NCBI GenBank assembly: GCA_023665425.1
Contig: JAMPDX010000005.1
Span: forward strand, 1-64,000
DNA from: Muribaculaceae bacterium
Lineage (GTDB): Bacteria; Bacteroidota; Bacteroidia; Bacteroidales; Muribaculaceae
Direction of reading: 5' to 3'
Length of the DNA: 64,000 nt
The translations under genes were made by a program, and so were the position numbers. Within the stretch, counting starts at the first letter, position 1; every line of letters begins with the position of its first letter. The notes under the pieces are model-generated. The model made no database searches. It was not told where the DNA came from and saw nothing but the letters and a program-made list of their open reading frames with translations. Below are positions 19,531-29,200 of this stretch, one piece after another.

Positions 19531-21315
19531 ATGGTTAGCTATGTGCAAATAGAGGGATTGACAAAGAGTTATGGCGACAGGCTACTCTTTGGCGATGTCA
19601 CCTTCGGCATCTATGAGGGTGACAAGATAGGCCTTATAGCACCCAACGGCACCGGCAAGTCCACTCTGCTATCAATCATTGCAGGAGGGGAGGAGGCTGA
19701 CAGCGGGTCCGTGATTTTTCGCAACGGGCTGCGCGTGGGCTTCCTCCCCCAAACTTCTACCTATCGGGCAGATGATACACTCATCTCCTTTATGACCTCC
19801 GCAGCCCCCGAACATGAGGATGAGGACCCTCAGGCGCGCGCCTTGAGCATGATTACATCCATGAGACTACCCGATGCCAACACCCCGATGCATCAGCTCT
19901 CAGGCGGTGAGGTGAAAAGGGCCGCCATCGCCCGCCTGATTATCTCGGAGCCGGACTTGCTTCTGCTCGATGAGCCTACCAACCATCTGGATATTGACAT
20001 GATTGAGTGGCTCGAAAACTATCTTACTCGCTCGCGTGCCACAATGCTCATGGTGACACATGACAGATACTTTCTGGACCGTGTATGCAACAAAATCATT
20101 GAGATAGATCGGCAGCAAATATACTCTTATAAGGGTAACTACGACTATTATCTGGAGAAGCGCGAGGAGCGCCGCGAGGCTATTGATGCCGAGATGGCAC
20201 GTGTGCGCAACCTGCTGCGCACTGAGCTCGAATGGATGCGCAGACAACCCCAGGCGCGCGGCTCAAAAGCCAAATATCGTATCGACAACTTCTATGAGTT
20301 GGAGAAGAAGAGCCATCAAGGCAACCCCCGCCAGTCTAACGTCAAGCTCTCGGGGGGTGATACTTATATAGGCTCAAAAATCTTTGAAGCGCACGATATA
20401 ACCAAATCGTGGGGCGACAAGGTAATCCTCAAAAATTGGAACTATATCTTCGCTCGCTATGACAAGGTGGGCATCGTGGGTGACAATGGGGTAGGGAAGT
20501 CCACCTTAATTAAGATGTTGCTGGGCAAGGTGGCCCCGGATGCCGGCCACTTCGATATCGGCACCACCGTGAGGTTTGGCTACTATAGTCAAGAGGGGAT
20601 GCACTTTGACGAGAACATGAAGGTCATAGATGCCGTTAGAGATATTGCCGAGACGGTGCGCATTGATGACAAGACCACTCTGACAGCTTCGCAATTCCTT
20701 ACCCGTTTCCTGTTCAGCCCGGCCACACAACAGAATTATGTGTACAAGCTCAGTGGCGGCGAGCGTCGACGCCTCTATCTTGCTACTGTGCTGATGCGTT
20801 CTCCCAACTTCCTCATCCTCGACGAGCCGACAAACGACCTGGACATCCCCACACTTGCCATTCTGGAGGAATACCTCGCCACATTTAAGGGATGCCTGAT
20901 TGTTGTGAGTCACGACCGCTACTTCCTTGACAGAGTCACAGAGCATCTGTTTGTGATGAACGGCGACGGCACTATCCGCGACTTCCCCGGTGATTATTCC
21001 ACCTATCGCCATTGTCTGGTAGCCGAGCGCAAAGAGAAGGCCTCCCGTACAGCGTCCTCCACAACGCCAGCCACCCCCGGCAAGCAGCGTGCCGAGCGCC
21101 CGGTGCGTCTGACATATAAAGAGACTAAAGAGCTTGAAGCCCTGCAAAGTGAGTTGCCACAGCTCGAAGCCGAGAAAGAGAGCTTGGAGGCTGCCATGTC
21201 GAGCGGAGCCCTACCCATAGACACCCTTCAACAGCACGCCGCACGCATACAACAACTCATCGAGGAAATCGACTCCAAGGAGTTGCGTGCCCTCGAACTC
21301 ATGGAGAAACAGTGA
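19531..21315 (+). CDS. ABC-F family ATPase (Uup-like)
   Basis: Soluble tandem-ATPase protein without membrane domain. Family members act at the ribosome or in DNA transactions (Uup). The 594-residue protein has two nucleotide-binding domains: Walker A APNGTGKS near 37 and GDNGVGKS near 320, signatures LSGGEVKRAAIARL and LSGGERRRLYLATV, Walker [12 protein letters not shown] and [11 protein letters not shown]. An inter-domain arm of charged residues lies near 210-250 and a C-terminal coiled coil (about 530-594) is typical of Uup. It lies 25 bp after ridA and is likely co-transcribed. A second ABC-F of another subtype lies at 56637-58268. Confidence 0.92.
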   Translation: MVSYVQIEGLTKSYGDRLLFGDVTFGIYEGDKIGLIAPNGTGKSTLLSIIAGGEEADSGSVIFRNGLRVGFLPQTSTYRADDTLISFMTSAAPEHEDEDPQARALSMITSMRLPDANTPMHQLSGGEVKRAAIARLIISEPDLLLLDEPTNHLDIDMIEWLENYLTRSRATMLMVTHDRYFLDRVCNKIIEIDRQQIYSYKGNYDYYLEKREERREAIDAEMARVRNLLRTELEWMRRQPQARGSKAKYRIDNFYELEKKSHQGNPRQSNVKLSGGDTYIGSKIFEAHDITKSWGDKVILKNWNYIFARYDKVGIVGDNGVGKSTLIKMLLGKVAPDAGHFDIGTTVRFGYYSQEGMHFDENMKVIDAVRDIAETVRIDDKTTLTASQFLTRFLFSPATQQNYVYKLSGGERRRLYLATVLMRSPNFLILDEPTNDLDIPTLAILEEYLATFKGCLIVVSHDRYFLDRVTEHLFVMNGDGTIRDFPGDYSTYRHCLVAERKEKASRTASSTTPATPGKQRAERPVRLTYKETKELEALQSELPQLEAEKESLEAAMSSGALPIDTLQQHAARIQQLIEEIDSKELRALELMEKQ

Positions 21316-21341
21316 CCCTGTCTGTTTCCCATTTCTCCCTC

Positions 21342-21362
21342 TTTTTATTAGACACGCTCTAA
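21342..21362 (+). repeat. Dispersed motif, variant copy
   Basis: TTTTTATTAGACACGCTCTAA, a variant of the TATTAAACAAGCTCTTA family, in the 91-bp gap between the ABC-F and MFS genes. Confidence 0.5.
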
Positions 21363-21406
21363 TTTCCACAATCCTATCCCGGACTCTAATTCCTAATTGA
21401 AAAAAC

Positions 21407-22621
21407 ATGCGCGACAAGAAACTGCATTACGGATATATTATAGTAGCCTGCTGCTGCCTTATTATGGGCATCAATGTGGGCCTTACATTCAGCTGCGCCG
21501 GCATATTCTTTAAGCCGGTTAGCGCCACTCTTGGCATCCCGGTAGGCGAGCTAAGTATATACATGTCAATTATGTACGTCACATCAGCGCTGATGCTTTC
21601 GGTGGCAGGACGCCTCATGGAGATGTATAGTGCCCGCTGGCTGCTGACGGCAAGTTCAGCACTTATGGGTGTGAGCTTCATCATAATGTCGGCAGCACAG
21701 AGCGTGTGGATGTTTTATCTCGCCGGAGCCTTGCTGGGTATCACCCTCTCCTTCCTGATGTATCTGAGTTTCCCAACCCTTGTAAACCGCTGGTTTCGCA
21801 CTCGTGTAGGAGTAATGATAGGTGTATGCGCCGCCGCCAGTGGCTTGGGAGGTATGATATTCAATCCCATAGCCGGCTCCCTTATTCAGAGCATAGGATG
21901 GCGTTTCACATACGGTGCCATTGCGGCACTTATCCTGATTGTAGTTACCCCATTGTTGGCACTCCTTCTTAGAGACCATCCCAAAGACAAAGGACTTCAA
22001 CCCTTTGGCATTGACAAGGTTAAAGCCACAGGAGCGGCAGCCGAAGCCGGTGTGGAATACAGTCGTGCCATACGCATGCCGGCCTTCTATGCCGTAGTAG
22101 TGTTCTCTTTCATCATGATGGGTGTTTCTACCCTCAATCTGTTTGTGCCGGCCTACGTAGAGGGGTTTTACGACACCTCTCTCGCCTCACTCATGGCGGC
22201 CGTGGTGATGGGTGGAGCAGCTGTCGGTAAGGTAGCACTGGGCTGGATTAACGACCGTAATTGCCTGGCCGGACTCCTTGTCACCACTTTATTTGGTATC
22301 ACCGGCTTGCTACTCATGGTGCTCTGCTCAGGCGCTCTGTGGCTCATGTTTGTCGGTGCATTCTTGTTCGGCTGGGAGTATTCCGGAGTCACGGTGCAGA
22401 CAGCCATGATTACCAAGACAATCTTCGGCACACGCAACTATGCCGGTATTTACAGCCTGGTGAGTATGGCTCTTGCGGCCGGAGGAGCCCTTGCAGCCGG
22501 AGGCTGGGGCATGCTTGCTGATGCCACAAATTATCAGACGGTGATGCTTATAGGTGCCGCTGCCCTCTTTGTAGGCCTCATACTTGCTACTCTCCCCCTG
22601 ATATCCCGTAAACAAGCCTGA
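21407..22621 (+). CDS. OFA-type major facilitator (oxalate/formate antiporter-like)
   Basis: A 404-residue carrier with about 12 membrane segments in two halves of six. The N-terminus (HYGYIIVACCCLIMGINVGLTFS) is typical of the OFA/monocarboxylate branch of MFS, and the loop after helix 2 has the GRLMEMYSARW variant of motif A. Substrates in this branch are small carboxylates; the true substrate cannot be read from sequence. The gene stands alone between the ABC-F gene and a bidirectional terminator. Confidence 0.82.
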   Translation: MRDKKLHYGYIIVACCCLIMGINVGLTFSCAGIFFKPVSATLGIPVGELSIYMSIMYVTSALMLSVAGRLMEMYSARWLLTASSALMGVSFIIMSAAQSVWMFYLAGALLGITLSFLMYLSFPTLVNRWFRTRVGVMIGVCAAASGLGGMIFNPIAGSLIQSIGWRFTYGAIAALILIVVTPLLALLLRDHPKDKGLQPFGIDKVKATGAAAEAGVEYSRAIRMPAFYAVVVFSFIMMGVSTLNLFVPAYVEGFYDTSLASLMAAVVMGGAAVGKVALGWINDRNCLAGLLVTTLFGITGLLLMVLCSGALWLMFVGAFLFGWEYSGVTVQTAMITKTIFGTRNYAGIYSLVSMALAAGGALAAGGWGMLADATNYQTVMLIGAAALFVGLILATLPLISRKQA

Positions 22622-22639
22622 CAATAAATCGGGCATATA

Positions 22640-22680
22640 ATAAGTGTCAGCTCAATCGGAGTGATTGGGCTGACACTTAT
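22640..22680. terminator. Bidirectional terminator between the MFS gene and tdh
   Basis: ATAAGTGTCAGCTCAATC and GATTGGGCTGACACTTAT form an 18-bp stem with a single mismatch and a five-base loop between two convergent genes. Confidence 0.85.
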
Positions 22681-22704
22681 TGTATTGTCATCTTTTGCTA
22701 AAAG

Positions 22705-23685
22705 TTATGCTTTGCAGTTGGCGGGCTTTTCGATGCCGAACTTCTCGCGCAGGTGAGCTATCATGTGGCGTGTCATGCCATCGAGGTCATACTCGGGCTT
22801 CCAGTCCCACTCATTGCGTGCGCAGCTGTCATCCAAGCTGTTGGGCCATGAGTCAGCGATAGCCTGGCGCAACGGGTCATGCTCGTACTCCATCTTGAAG
22901 TCCGGGATATACTCCTTTATCTTGTTGTAGATAATCTCGGGGTCGAAGCTCATGGATGCGATGTTGAAGCTGTTGCGGTGTACCAGACGTGTGGGGTCAG
23001 CCTCCATGATTTCGATAGCGGCGCGCAGAGCATCGGGCATATACATCATGTCCATGAAGGTGCCTGCAGCGATGGGGCATTTGAATGTCTCACCCTTCAC
23101 GGCAGAGTAATAGATATCCACGGCATAGTCAGTAGTGCCGCCACCGGGAGGTGCTACATAGCTGATGAGGCCCGGGAAGCGTACGGAACGAGTGTCTACA
23201 CCGAAGCGTTTTGCATAGTAGTCGCTCAGCAACTCGCCGCTCACCTTGGTCACACCATAGATAGTGCGAGGGCGCTGCACTGTGTCCTGGGGAGTATTAT
23301 CGCGGGGAGTGTCGGGGCCAAAAGAGCCGATAGAAGAGGGTGTGAATACTGCACAACCCTTCTCGCGAGCCACCTCCAAAGTGTTGTAGAGGCCGCCTAC
23401 GCCAATCTTCCAAGCGAGTTGAGGCTTAGCCTCAGCCACAGCTGAGAGCAGCGCTGCAAGGTTATAGATAGTGTCGACATTATATTTGTCAACAGCCTCG
23501 GCTATTTGTGCCGGATTTGTAATATCTACAATGTGAGAGGGGCCGGACTCGAGCAGCTCCCCTTTGGGCTCGGCGCCGGGGATGTATCCGGCCACTACGT
23601 TGCCATTGGGGTATGTGTGGCGCAGCTTCATTGTGAGCTCTGTGCCTATCTGGCCTGTTGCGCCAATAATCAATACGTTTTTCAT
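22705..23685 (-). CDS. tdh: L-threonine 3-dehydrogenase, SDR/epimerase type
   Basis: Oxidises L-threonine to 2-amino-3-ketobutyrate with NAD. The 326-residue protein is an extended short-chain dehydrogenase with GATGQIGTE at 8-16, a conserved NLAALLSAVAE segment near 75, and the YGVTK catalytic Tyr/Lys near 168. This is the GalE-like TDH type known from animals and some bacteria, not the zinc alcohol dehydrogenase type. The call rests mainly on the divergent neighbour kbl, whose product uses the unstable ketobutyrate; without that neighbour I would say NAD-dependent epimerase. -7 element TAATTTTG at 23769-23762, minus strand, with a weak -33. Confidence 0.85.
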   Translation of the reverse strand: MKNVLIIGATGQIGTELTMKLRHTYPNGNVVAGYIPGAEPKGELLESGPSHIVDITNPAQIAEAVDKYNVDTIYNLAALLSAVAEAKPQLAWKIGVGGLYNTLEVAREKGCAVFTPSSIGSFGPDTPRDNTPQDTVQRPRTIYGVTKVSGELLSDYYAKRFGVDTRSVRFPGLISYVAPPGGGTTDYAVDIYYSAVKGETFKCPIAAGTFMDMMYMPDALRAAIEIMEADPTRLVHRNSFNIASMSFDPEIIYNKIKEYIPDFKMEYEHDPLRQAIADSWPNSLDDSCARNEWDWKPEYDLDGMTRHMIAHLREKFGIEKPANCKA

Positions 23686-23761
23686 TTTATTTTTGGCAAT
23701 AGATTATTTTTCGGGTAATATATACGTTGATGCGAGCGAAGTGGCTGACGCATTCGCACTG

Positions 23762-23769
23762 CAAAATTA
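23762..23769 (-). promoter_or_regulatory. Probable -7 element of tdh
   Basis: TAATTTTG on the minus strand, about 77 nt before the tdh ATG. No clear TTTG at the -33 position, so only the -7 part is called. Confidence 0.4.
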
Positions 23770-23839
23770 CGAAAAAACTTTGAAAGTGCAGGGATATCGG
23801 CACCAAAAAAATGTGCTGCCATCTTTTTTGCGACTCAGA

Positions 23840-23871
23840 TTTGTAGATGTGACTGAAAAGTTGTAATTTTG
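23840..23871 (+). promoter_or_regulatory. Promoter of kbl
   Basis: TTTG at 23840-23843, 20 bp, TAATTTTG at 23864-23871. Full consensus match about 60 bp before the kbl ATG and divergent from tdh. Confidence 0.75.
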
Positions 23872-23930
23872 AGGTCTAAATTGAACGGCTATTAGTTAGA
23901 ATTAATTAACCTATAAATCTAAAATAAGTC

Positions 23931-25124
23931 ATGTACACTGATTTCAAGGAACATCTTCAGAAGGAGCTGCAGGACATCAAAGATGCCGGGCTCTATAAGA
24001 ATGAACGTATCATCGTCACCCCTCAGAAGGCTGACATCGCTGTAGAGGGTACCCCCGGCGAGGTGCTCAACTTCTGCGCAAATAACTATCTGGGCCTCTC
24101 TGATGACCCCGACTTGATTGCTGCTGCCAAGGATGCCATGGATCGTCGCGGCTACGGCATGAGCTCCGTGCGCTTCATCTGCGGTACTCAAGACCTCCAC
24201 AAGGAGCTCGAGAAGGCCATTTCAGACTACTTCAAGACTGAGGACACTATTCTCTACGCTGCTTGCTTCGACGCCAACGGAGGCCTCTTTGAGCCCCTGC
24301 TCACCGAGCAAGACGCTATCATCTCTGACGCCCTCAACCACGCCTCTATCATCGACGGTGTGCGTCTGTGCAAGGCTAAACGTTATCGCTATGCCAACGC
24401 TGATATGGCTGACCTGGAGCGCTGTCTGCAGGAGGCTCAAGCACAACGCTTCCGCATCATCGCCACTGATGGCGTATTCTCTATGGACGGCAACGTGGCT
24501 CCCATGGACAAGATCGTGGAGCTCGCCAAGAAGTACAACGCCCTGGTGATGGTCGACGAGAGCCACTCAGCAGGTGTGGTAGGTCCCACAGGTCATGGTG
24601 TGGCAGAGCAGTTTAACGCTTACGGCGACATCGACATCTTCACCGGCACACTCGGCAAGAGCTTCGGCGGCGCCATGGGAGGCTTCACCACCGGCCGCAA
24701 GGAGATTATCGACATGCTGCGTCAGCGCTCACGCCCGTATCTGTTCTCCAACTCAGTAGCTCCCGCTATCGTAGGTGCCAGCATCGCCATGTTTGGCAAG
24801 CTCAAAGAGAGCAACGCACTGCATGACAAGCTCATGGACAATGTGGAATACTTCCGCACCAAGATGCTCGAGGCCGGCTTCGATATCAAGCCCACTCAGA
24901 GCGCCATATGCGCTGTGATGCTCTATGACGCCAAGCTGAGCCAGGACTTCGCTGCCGAGATGCAGAAAGAGGGTATCTATGTCACCGGTTTCTACTACCC
25001 CGTAGTGCCTAAGGGTCAGGCTCGTATCCGCGTACAGCTGAGCGCCGGCCACGACCGTGACCAGCTCGACCGCGCCATCGCTGCCTTCATCAAGGTGGGC
25101 AAGAAGCTCGGTGTACTGAAATAA
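23931..25124 (+). CDS. kbl: 2-amino-3-ketobutyrate coenzyme A ligase (glycine C-acetyltransferase)
   Basis: PLP enzyme that cleaves 2-amino-3-ketobutyrate with CoA to glycine and acetyl-CoA. The 397-residue protein is an alpha-oxoamine synthase: NFCANNYLGLSDDP near 47, the DESHSAGVVGPTGHG segment near 208, the PLP lysine in GTLGKSFGGAMGG near 244, and RPYLFSNS near 268. Length matches Kbl, and the N-terminal MYTDFKEHLQKEL fits Kbl better than the 8-amino-7-oxononanoate synthase BioF. The divergent tdh gene completes the threonine-to-glycine pathway. Confidence 0.93.
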   Translation: MYTDFKEHLQKELQDIKDAGLYKNERIIVTPQKADIAVEGTPGEVLNFCANNYLGLSDDPDLIAAAKDAMDRRGYGMSSVRFICGTQDLHKELEKAISDYFKTEDTILYAACFDANGGLFEPLLTEQDAIISDALNHASIIDGVRLCKAKRYRYANADMADLERCLQEAQAQRFRIIATDGVFSMDGNVAPMDKIVELAKKYNALVMVDESHSAGVVGPTGHGVAEQFNAYGDIDIFTGTLGKSFGGAMGGFTTGRKEIIDMLRQRSRPYLFSNSVAPAIVGASIAMFGKLKESNALHDKLMDNVEYFRTKMLEAGFDIKPTQSAICAVMLYDAKLSQDFAAEMQKEGIYVTGFYYPVVPKGQARIRVQLSAGHDRDQLDRAIAAFIKVGKKLGVLK

Positions 25125-25140
25125 TCAGACCACAACCACA

Positions 25141-25182
25141 AAAAATATGGCGGCACCTCATTGAGGTGTCGCCTATATTTTT
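25141..25182 (+). terminator. kbl terminator
   Basis: AAAAATATGGCGGCACCTCA and TGAGGTGTCGCCTATATTTTT pair to form a long stem with a short loop and a T run, 17 nt after the kbl stop. Confidence 0.85.
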
Positions 25183-25231
25183 GTGGGCTAAGGGTAATCG
25201 GGATGATTACCCCCGATGCCGCAATGGCTTG

Positions 25232-25882
25232 TTAGAGAACTACCTTGGTGACCTTGCTGCCCTGACGCTTGATGAAGATGCCGTTGGCAGGCTCAGTGAC
25301 TGTGCGGCCCTGCAGGTCGAAGTACTGCACGGGAGCATTGTTGTCAGCGTCAATACCGGCTACTGCGCCTGTATTGTGCTCTACATAGAAAGTAACCTTC
25401 TTTGTATCGCCGTCTACTGTGACTGATACATCAAAAGAAGCTGAGATAGTCATGTTATCGATGCTTGTCTCGTCGAGGCCTAATTTATAAGCAAGCTCAA
25501 TGAGCAAATCCAACTCTTCGCCGGGTGTAAGCGCACCACCACGAGTCAGTGTCTGGCCGGGCATTAAGGCAACACAGTTGCCAAATGAACACCATGAAAC
25601 GGTGGGATCACCAATACCGGTTATCTCATCGAAGCCGTCTTCGTCAAGCTCCAAGCCGGGTGATTGAGTGCTCACAAGATTGTTTACTGTTACAGAAGCT
25701 GTTCCACCTGTGTCTGATTTGAGTGTCAGCTCAGGATTGAAATAAGTCATACTCTGATCCCAGTAGCTTGTGATGTTGATGCGGTCACCGTCGTTGATGG
25801 GTGTGCCGCGATAGCAGAACTCGTATGCGCCGGCTGTCATAGCCATTGCAACGCTTGCAACCAAAAGTAAAAATTTCTTCAT
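25232..25882 (-). CDS. Secreted protein of unknown function with C-terminal sorting-type tail
   Basis: A 216-residue protein with a clear signal peptide (MKKFLLLVASVAMAMTAGA). The body is beta-rich with no motif I recognise. The last 35 residues carry YFDLQGRTV, NGIFIKRQGSKVTKVVL, the pattern of C-terminal sorting tails of Bacteroidetes secreted proteins (type IX secretion class), here of the short Muribaculaceae-like sort. It begins a run of five secreted proteins on the minus strand. A -7 element TAATTTTG lies at 25938-25931. Function unknown. Confidence 0.7.
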   Translation of the reverse strand: MKKFLLLVASVAMAMTAGAYEFCYRGTPINDGDRINITSYWDQSMTYFNPELTLKSDTGGTASVTVNNLVSTQSPGLELDEDGFDEITGIGDPTVSWCSFGNCVALMPGQTLTRGGALTPGEELDLLIELAYKLGLDETSIDNMTISASFDVSVTVDGDTKKVTFYVEHNTGAVAGIDADNNAPVQYFDLQGRTVTEPANGIFIKRQGSKVTKVVL

Positions 25883-26209
25883 AAGAATATGTTTAATTAT
25901 TATTTGAGTTTTTCAGTGTGTTTATAGGCGCAAAATTACAAATTTATTTTGTAATATCAACCCTCCCACCCCAAAAATCACACAACAGAAGTCTTAAACA
26001 ATGTTAAAAAAAAGAGCACAGACACCCTAAGTTAAGTATGTTATGGGTAGGAGTGTCCGCAAGGATACCGACTTATGGTAACCCCGTACACACTCGGCGA
26101 TAGCCGTGGGTGTGCGGGGTTGTGTAGGCGGTTTTTACCATAGATGCAATTGCGGCGGGTTGAACGCCCGCCGCAACTAAAAAGCAACTGAATTTGTTAG
26201 TGTTAATCG
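25883..26209. other. 327-bp spacer with promoter and composite palindrome
   Basis: Holds the -7 element (TAATTTTG, 25938-25931, minus) of the 216-residue secreted protein gene, a polyA stretch, and one copy of the dispersed composite palindrome (26050-26131). No gene seen. Confidence 0.5.
26050..26131 (+). repeat. Composite palindromic repeat, copy 1
   Basis: Two adjoining palindromes: GTGTCCGCAAGGATACCGAC and the imperfect hairpin AACCCCGTACAC...GTGTGCGGGGTT. The same unit occurs at 39226-39337, 53341-53490 and three times at 55894-56216. Confidence 0.7.
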
Positions 26210-29200
26210 TTATCGGAGCATCACCTTGTATGGTTTGAGGCCGTAGGCACTCTTCACCATGACTATGGCAATGCCGCGATAGCCGTTCACTTCGCAGCTG
26301 AGGGTGTCAATGCCGGCGGCTGAAGCTATCTTCATGCCATCTACACTGTAGACCTCTACCTCAACCTCGCCTGCTGTGAGCACATTGATGGTATGACCCT
26401 TTACAACTACTGATAGGGGAGTGCTCTCCACACTCTCTACTGCGGTGCTGTCGGCCGACCTCATGCGGTTGGCGTTGAGTACCTTTCCACTCTGTGAGTC
26501 TATCAGCATGGCGGTGATGTGAGTGTTACCGGGCTCTACACCCTTAGGCACATTGATGCTCATCTGCACCGGATAGCTCTTGCCGGCCTCCACGTTTACG
26601 GGAATAAGACCGCCGGTACCGTTGAAGGTTGAGCCTGACCAGTTGCGGGCCACATTGTGGTATGTGTAGTTCACACTGCTTTGGCCATAAATGCCGCCCT
26701 TACCCCAATCGCCGAGGGCGGGGTCTTCATACACGGCGCGGTTGTTGTCCTGAGTACCTTCCAGGCCATCCTCGCAAATCTCGATAAGGAGATTGTGGTT
26801 GATGTTCTCCATGTCAAGTGCATAGGTCACATTGATGTCGGCTGTGTAGGTGCGAGTCTCATCATCATAAGTGATGTCTGTGACATCAATGTCGGCGGGA
26901 GCCATTGTCTCGAGCTCGGAGATGACATAGTCATACCACACGCCGGCATTCTTATACACGTGGTTATTGCCTGAGATAGCCATGGGAGAAATAGCCAGAT
27001 AGCTGCCATCGTTGCCCTTGATGCGGTTGATGACAGCAGTGGGGGCTGCGTTTAAGCCAAGGTTCTGGGTGATAGACACCAGGCGGGCATTGCTCCAGGG
27101 GTCCCCGGTATAAGTGTGGAGCTCGATGGGGAGCACAAGGCCGGGGAGGTCCTTCTCAAGCCAATCGATGGCAGCGTGACCCAGAGAGCAGTTCGGGCAG
27201 TTCTGGCCGGTCATCTCCTCGATTACGACACGCTTGGTGGTCTGACGGGCAAGGTTCTGCACTGAGAACTCATTCACCTCGGTGCTCTCGCCCATGGTCA
27301 CAGATATTTTGTAGCGGGTCTCCTTACCAACGGGAGTTGTAAGCTTATTGGGCATTGTAAACTCGAGTTTCCAGCCCTTGGAGGCAGTGACATTGGGATC
27401 AGACATCTCGCTGAGGATATTGTCGTTGGCATCCAGCAGTTTTATGCTGTAGCCCTTGAAGGTCTCAGTCTCGCTCATCACTTGGAGCACACCCTTCACC
27501 TCGACATCATCTTTGGCTACCATAGTGGCCGGGGTGATGTTCATGAGGGCGAATTTCACATCCATTGCCACTTTTACATCGTCTACAAAGACGGCTGACT
27601 TGTTACGGTTGTCATTCCAGAAAGCAAGGTATATATTCTTGCCGGCAAATTTGTCGAGCTTCACGATGTTTTCCTTCCAATCGCCGGCGAGGAGCTCCTC
27701 GCTGGTGCCGGGAGTCTGTTCTTCGTCATAAATCACTTCACCATAATAGCGCATATTGTCTACAATGGTCTGTGTCAGAGAGGTGTAGACATCATCGGTG
27801 GTATAAGCCACCACCTTGAGGCGGTCTGCTACACCTTCCAGATAGTTCTGAGAGTTGAAGCTCAGGAAGGTAGTCTCATCCTTGATGTACAAGGGGCCGG
27901 CCACCATCCAAGAGTCAGCCCGTGCCGGTGTCTTGAACATGGAGTGAGTGGCGGCACTTTGGCCTAAGGCGTCGGTGCTCTCCATGACAGTCCACCAGGG
28001 ATAGTTGTTGACAAAGCCCCAAGACTGCATCAAGTCTGTGGGCTCGCTGTCCACGTTGCCGTTGTAATACATCCACTTGTTGGTCAAGCCCTGGTCGAAG
28101 TTATCCTCGAAGAGCACACCATCCACAATGTTTATTTCGGGCACGTATGCGCCGGTATATTTGATAGTTATCTCCTCATTGGGGTCGGCGCCTGAGATAT
28201 CGGCTACGCGGCCGGCCGGTATCACTACTTCATAATTGGTGCCCTTGGCAAGGCGCTGCTCCAGAATGGGGTATATGCTCAACTCATTGCCGGTGATTGA
28301 GCCGGAGAGGGTGGCAATCTCATCGCGTGAATTGTCATCGTTCACCATATATAGCTTCATGCCGGAGCCGTCAACTACAGAGAGCTCGGAGTTGAAGCGC
28401 AGTGTCACGGGGTTGGAGGTAGCATTGATTTGCACCACCTCAGTGCCATCGGCCGGAGAGATGCTTATCGGGGCCACGGGGGCAGCGGGGCGTCCCTTGT
28501 AAGTAACGCGTATCTCGCTGTTCTGCTTATCGTGGTCGCCGGTGATGCAGACAGTGCCGGCAGGGATGACTACGGTGTATAGTTTACCCTCCTCGAGGCG
28601 ACGGTTGCGAAAGGTCATAGTCAGGGTCTTTGAGTCACCCGGGTCGAGGCTCAGGGAGATGGAGTTGGCTATAGCGGTACCATCCTCGTCATAGACGGTG
28701 ACCCCGTTATACTCATTAAGCACGGTGATTGGGCGGTCAAAGCGCACGCGTATATCCTTGAGCTGGGCAAAAGATGCGCCGCTCATGGGGGAAACGCTGT
28801 AGTTGCCGAGCAGGTCAAAGTCCTTTACGATATCTTTGAGTGGAGCGGTTAGACGGAATACGTATGTGTTATACGGGCTCATGGAGTAGTCTGCCACCAG
28901 CAGGGTGAGGCCGTCGGGCGATGCGCCGAGGAAGGTGCCGGTGTAGCCATATTCGTCGTGCGAATATTGTTGCTCCCAGTTGATGCCCCATAGCTGGTCG
29001 AGCACCACAGCGATGTCATACCAGTAGTCTCCCACCTTGAAGCCCCAGTCGCGGATGGGGCCGGAGTAGTCCTTGCTGCCATATACGGTGCCGGTCATGT
29101 CCATGATGCCACCGAAGAAGTCGCCGCCTCCGGCATTGATAGGGAGCACTGTCACTTCATCTTTGGAGACATCCCACCAGAGCATGCCGCTCTCGCCGGT

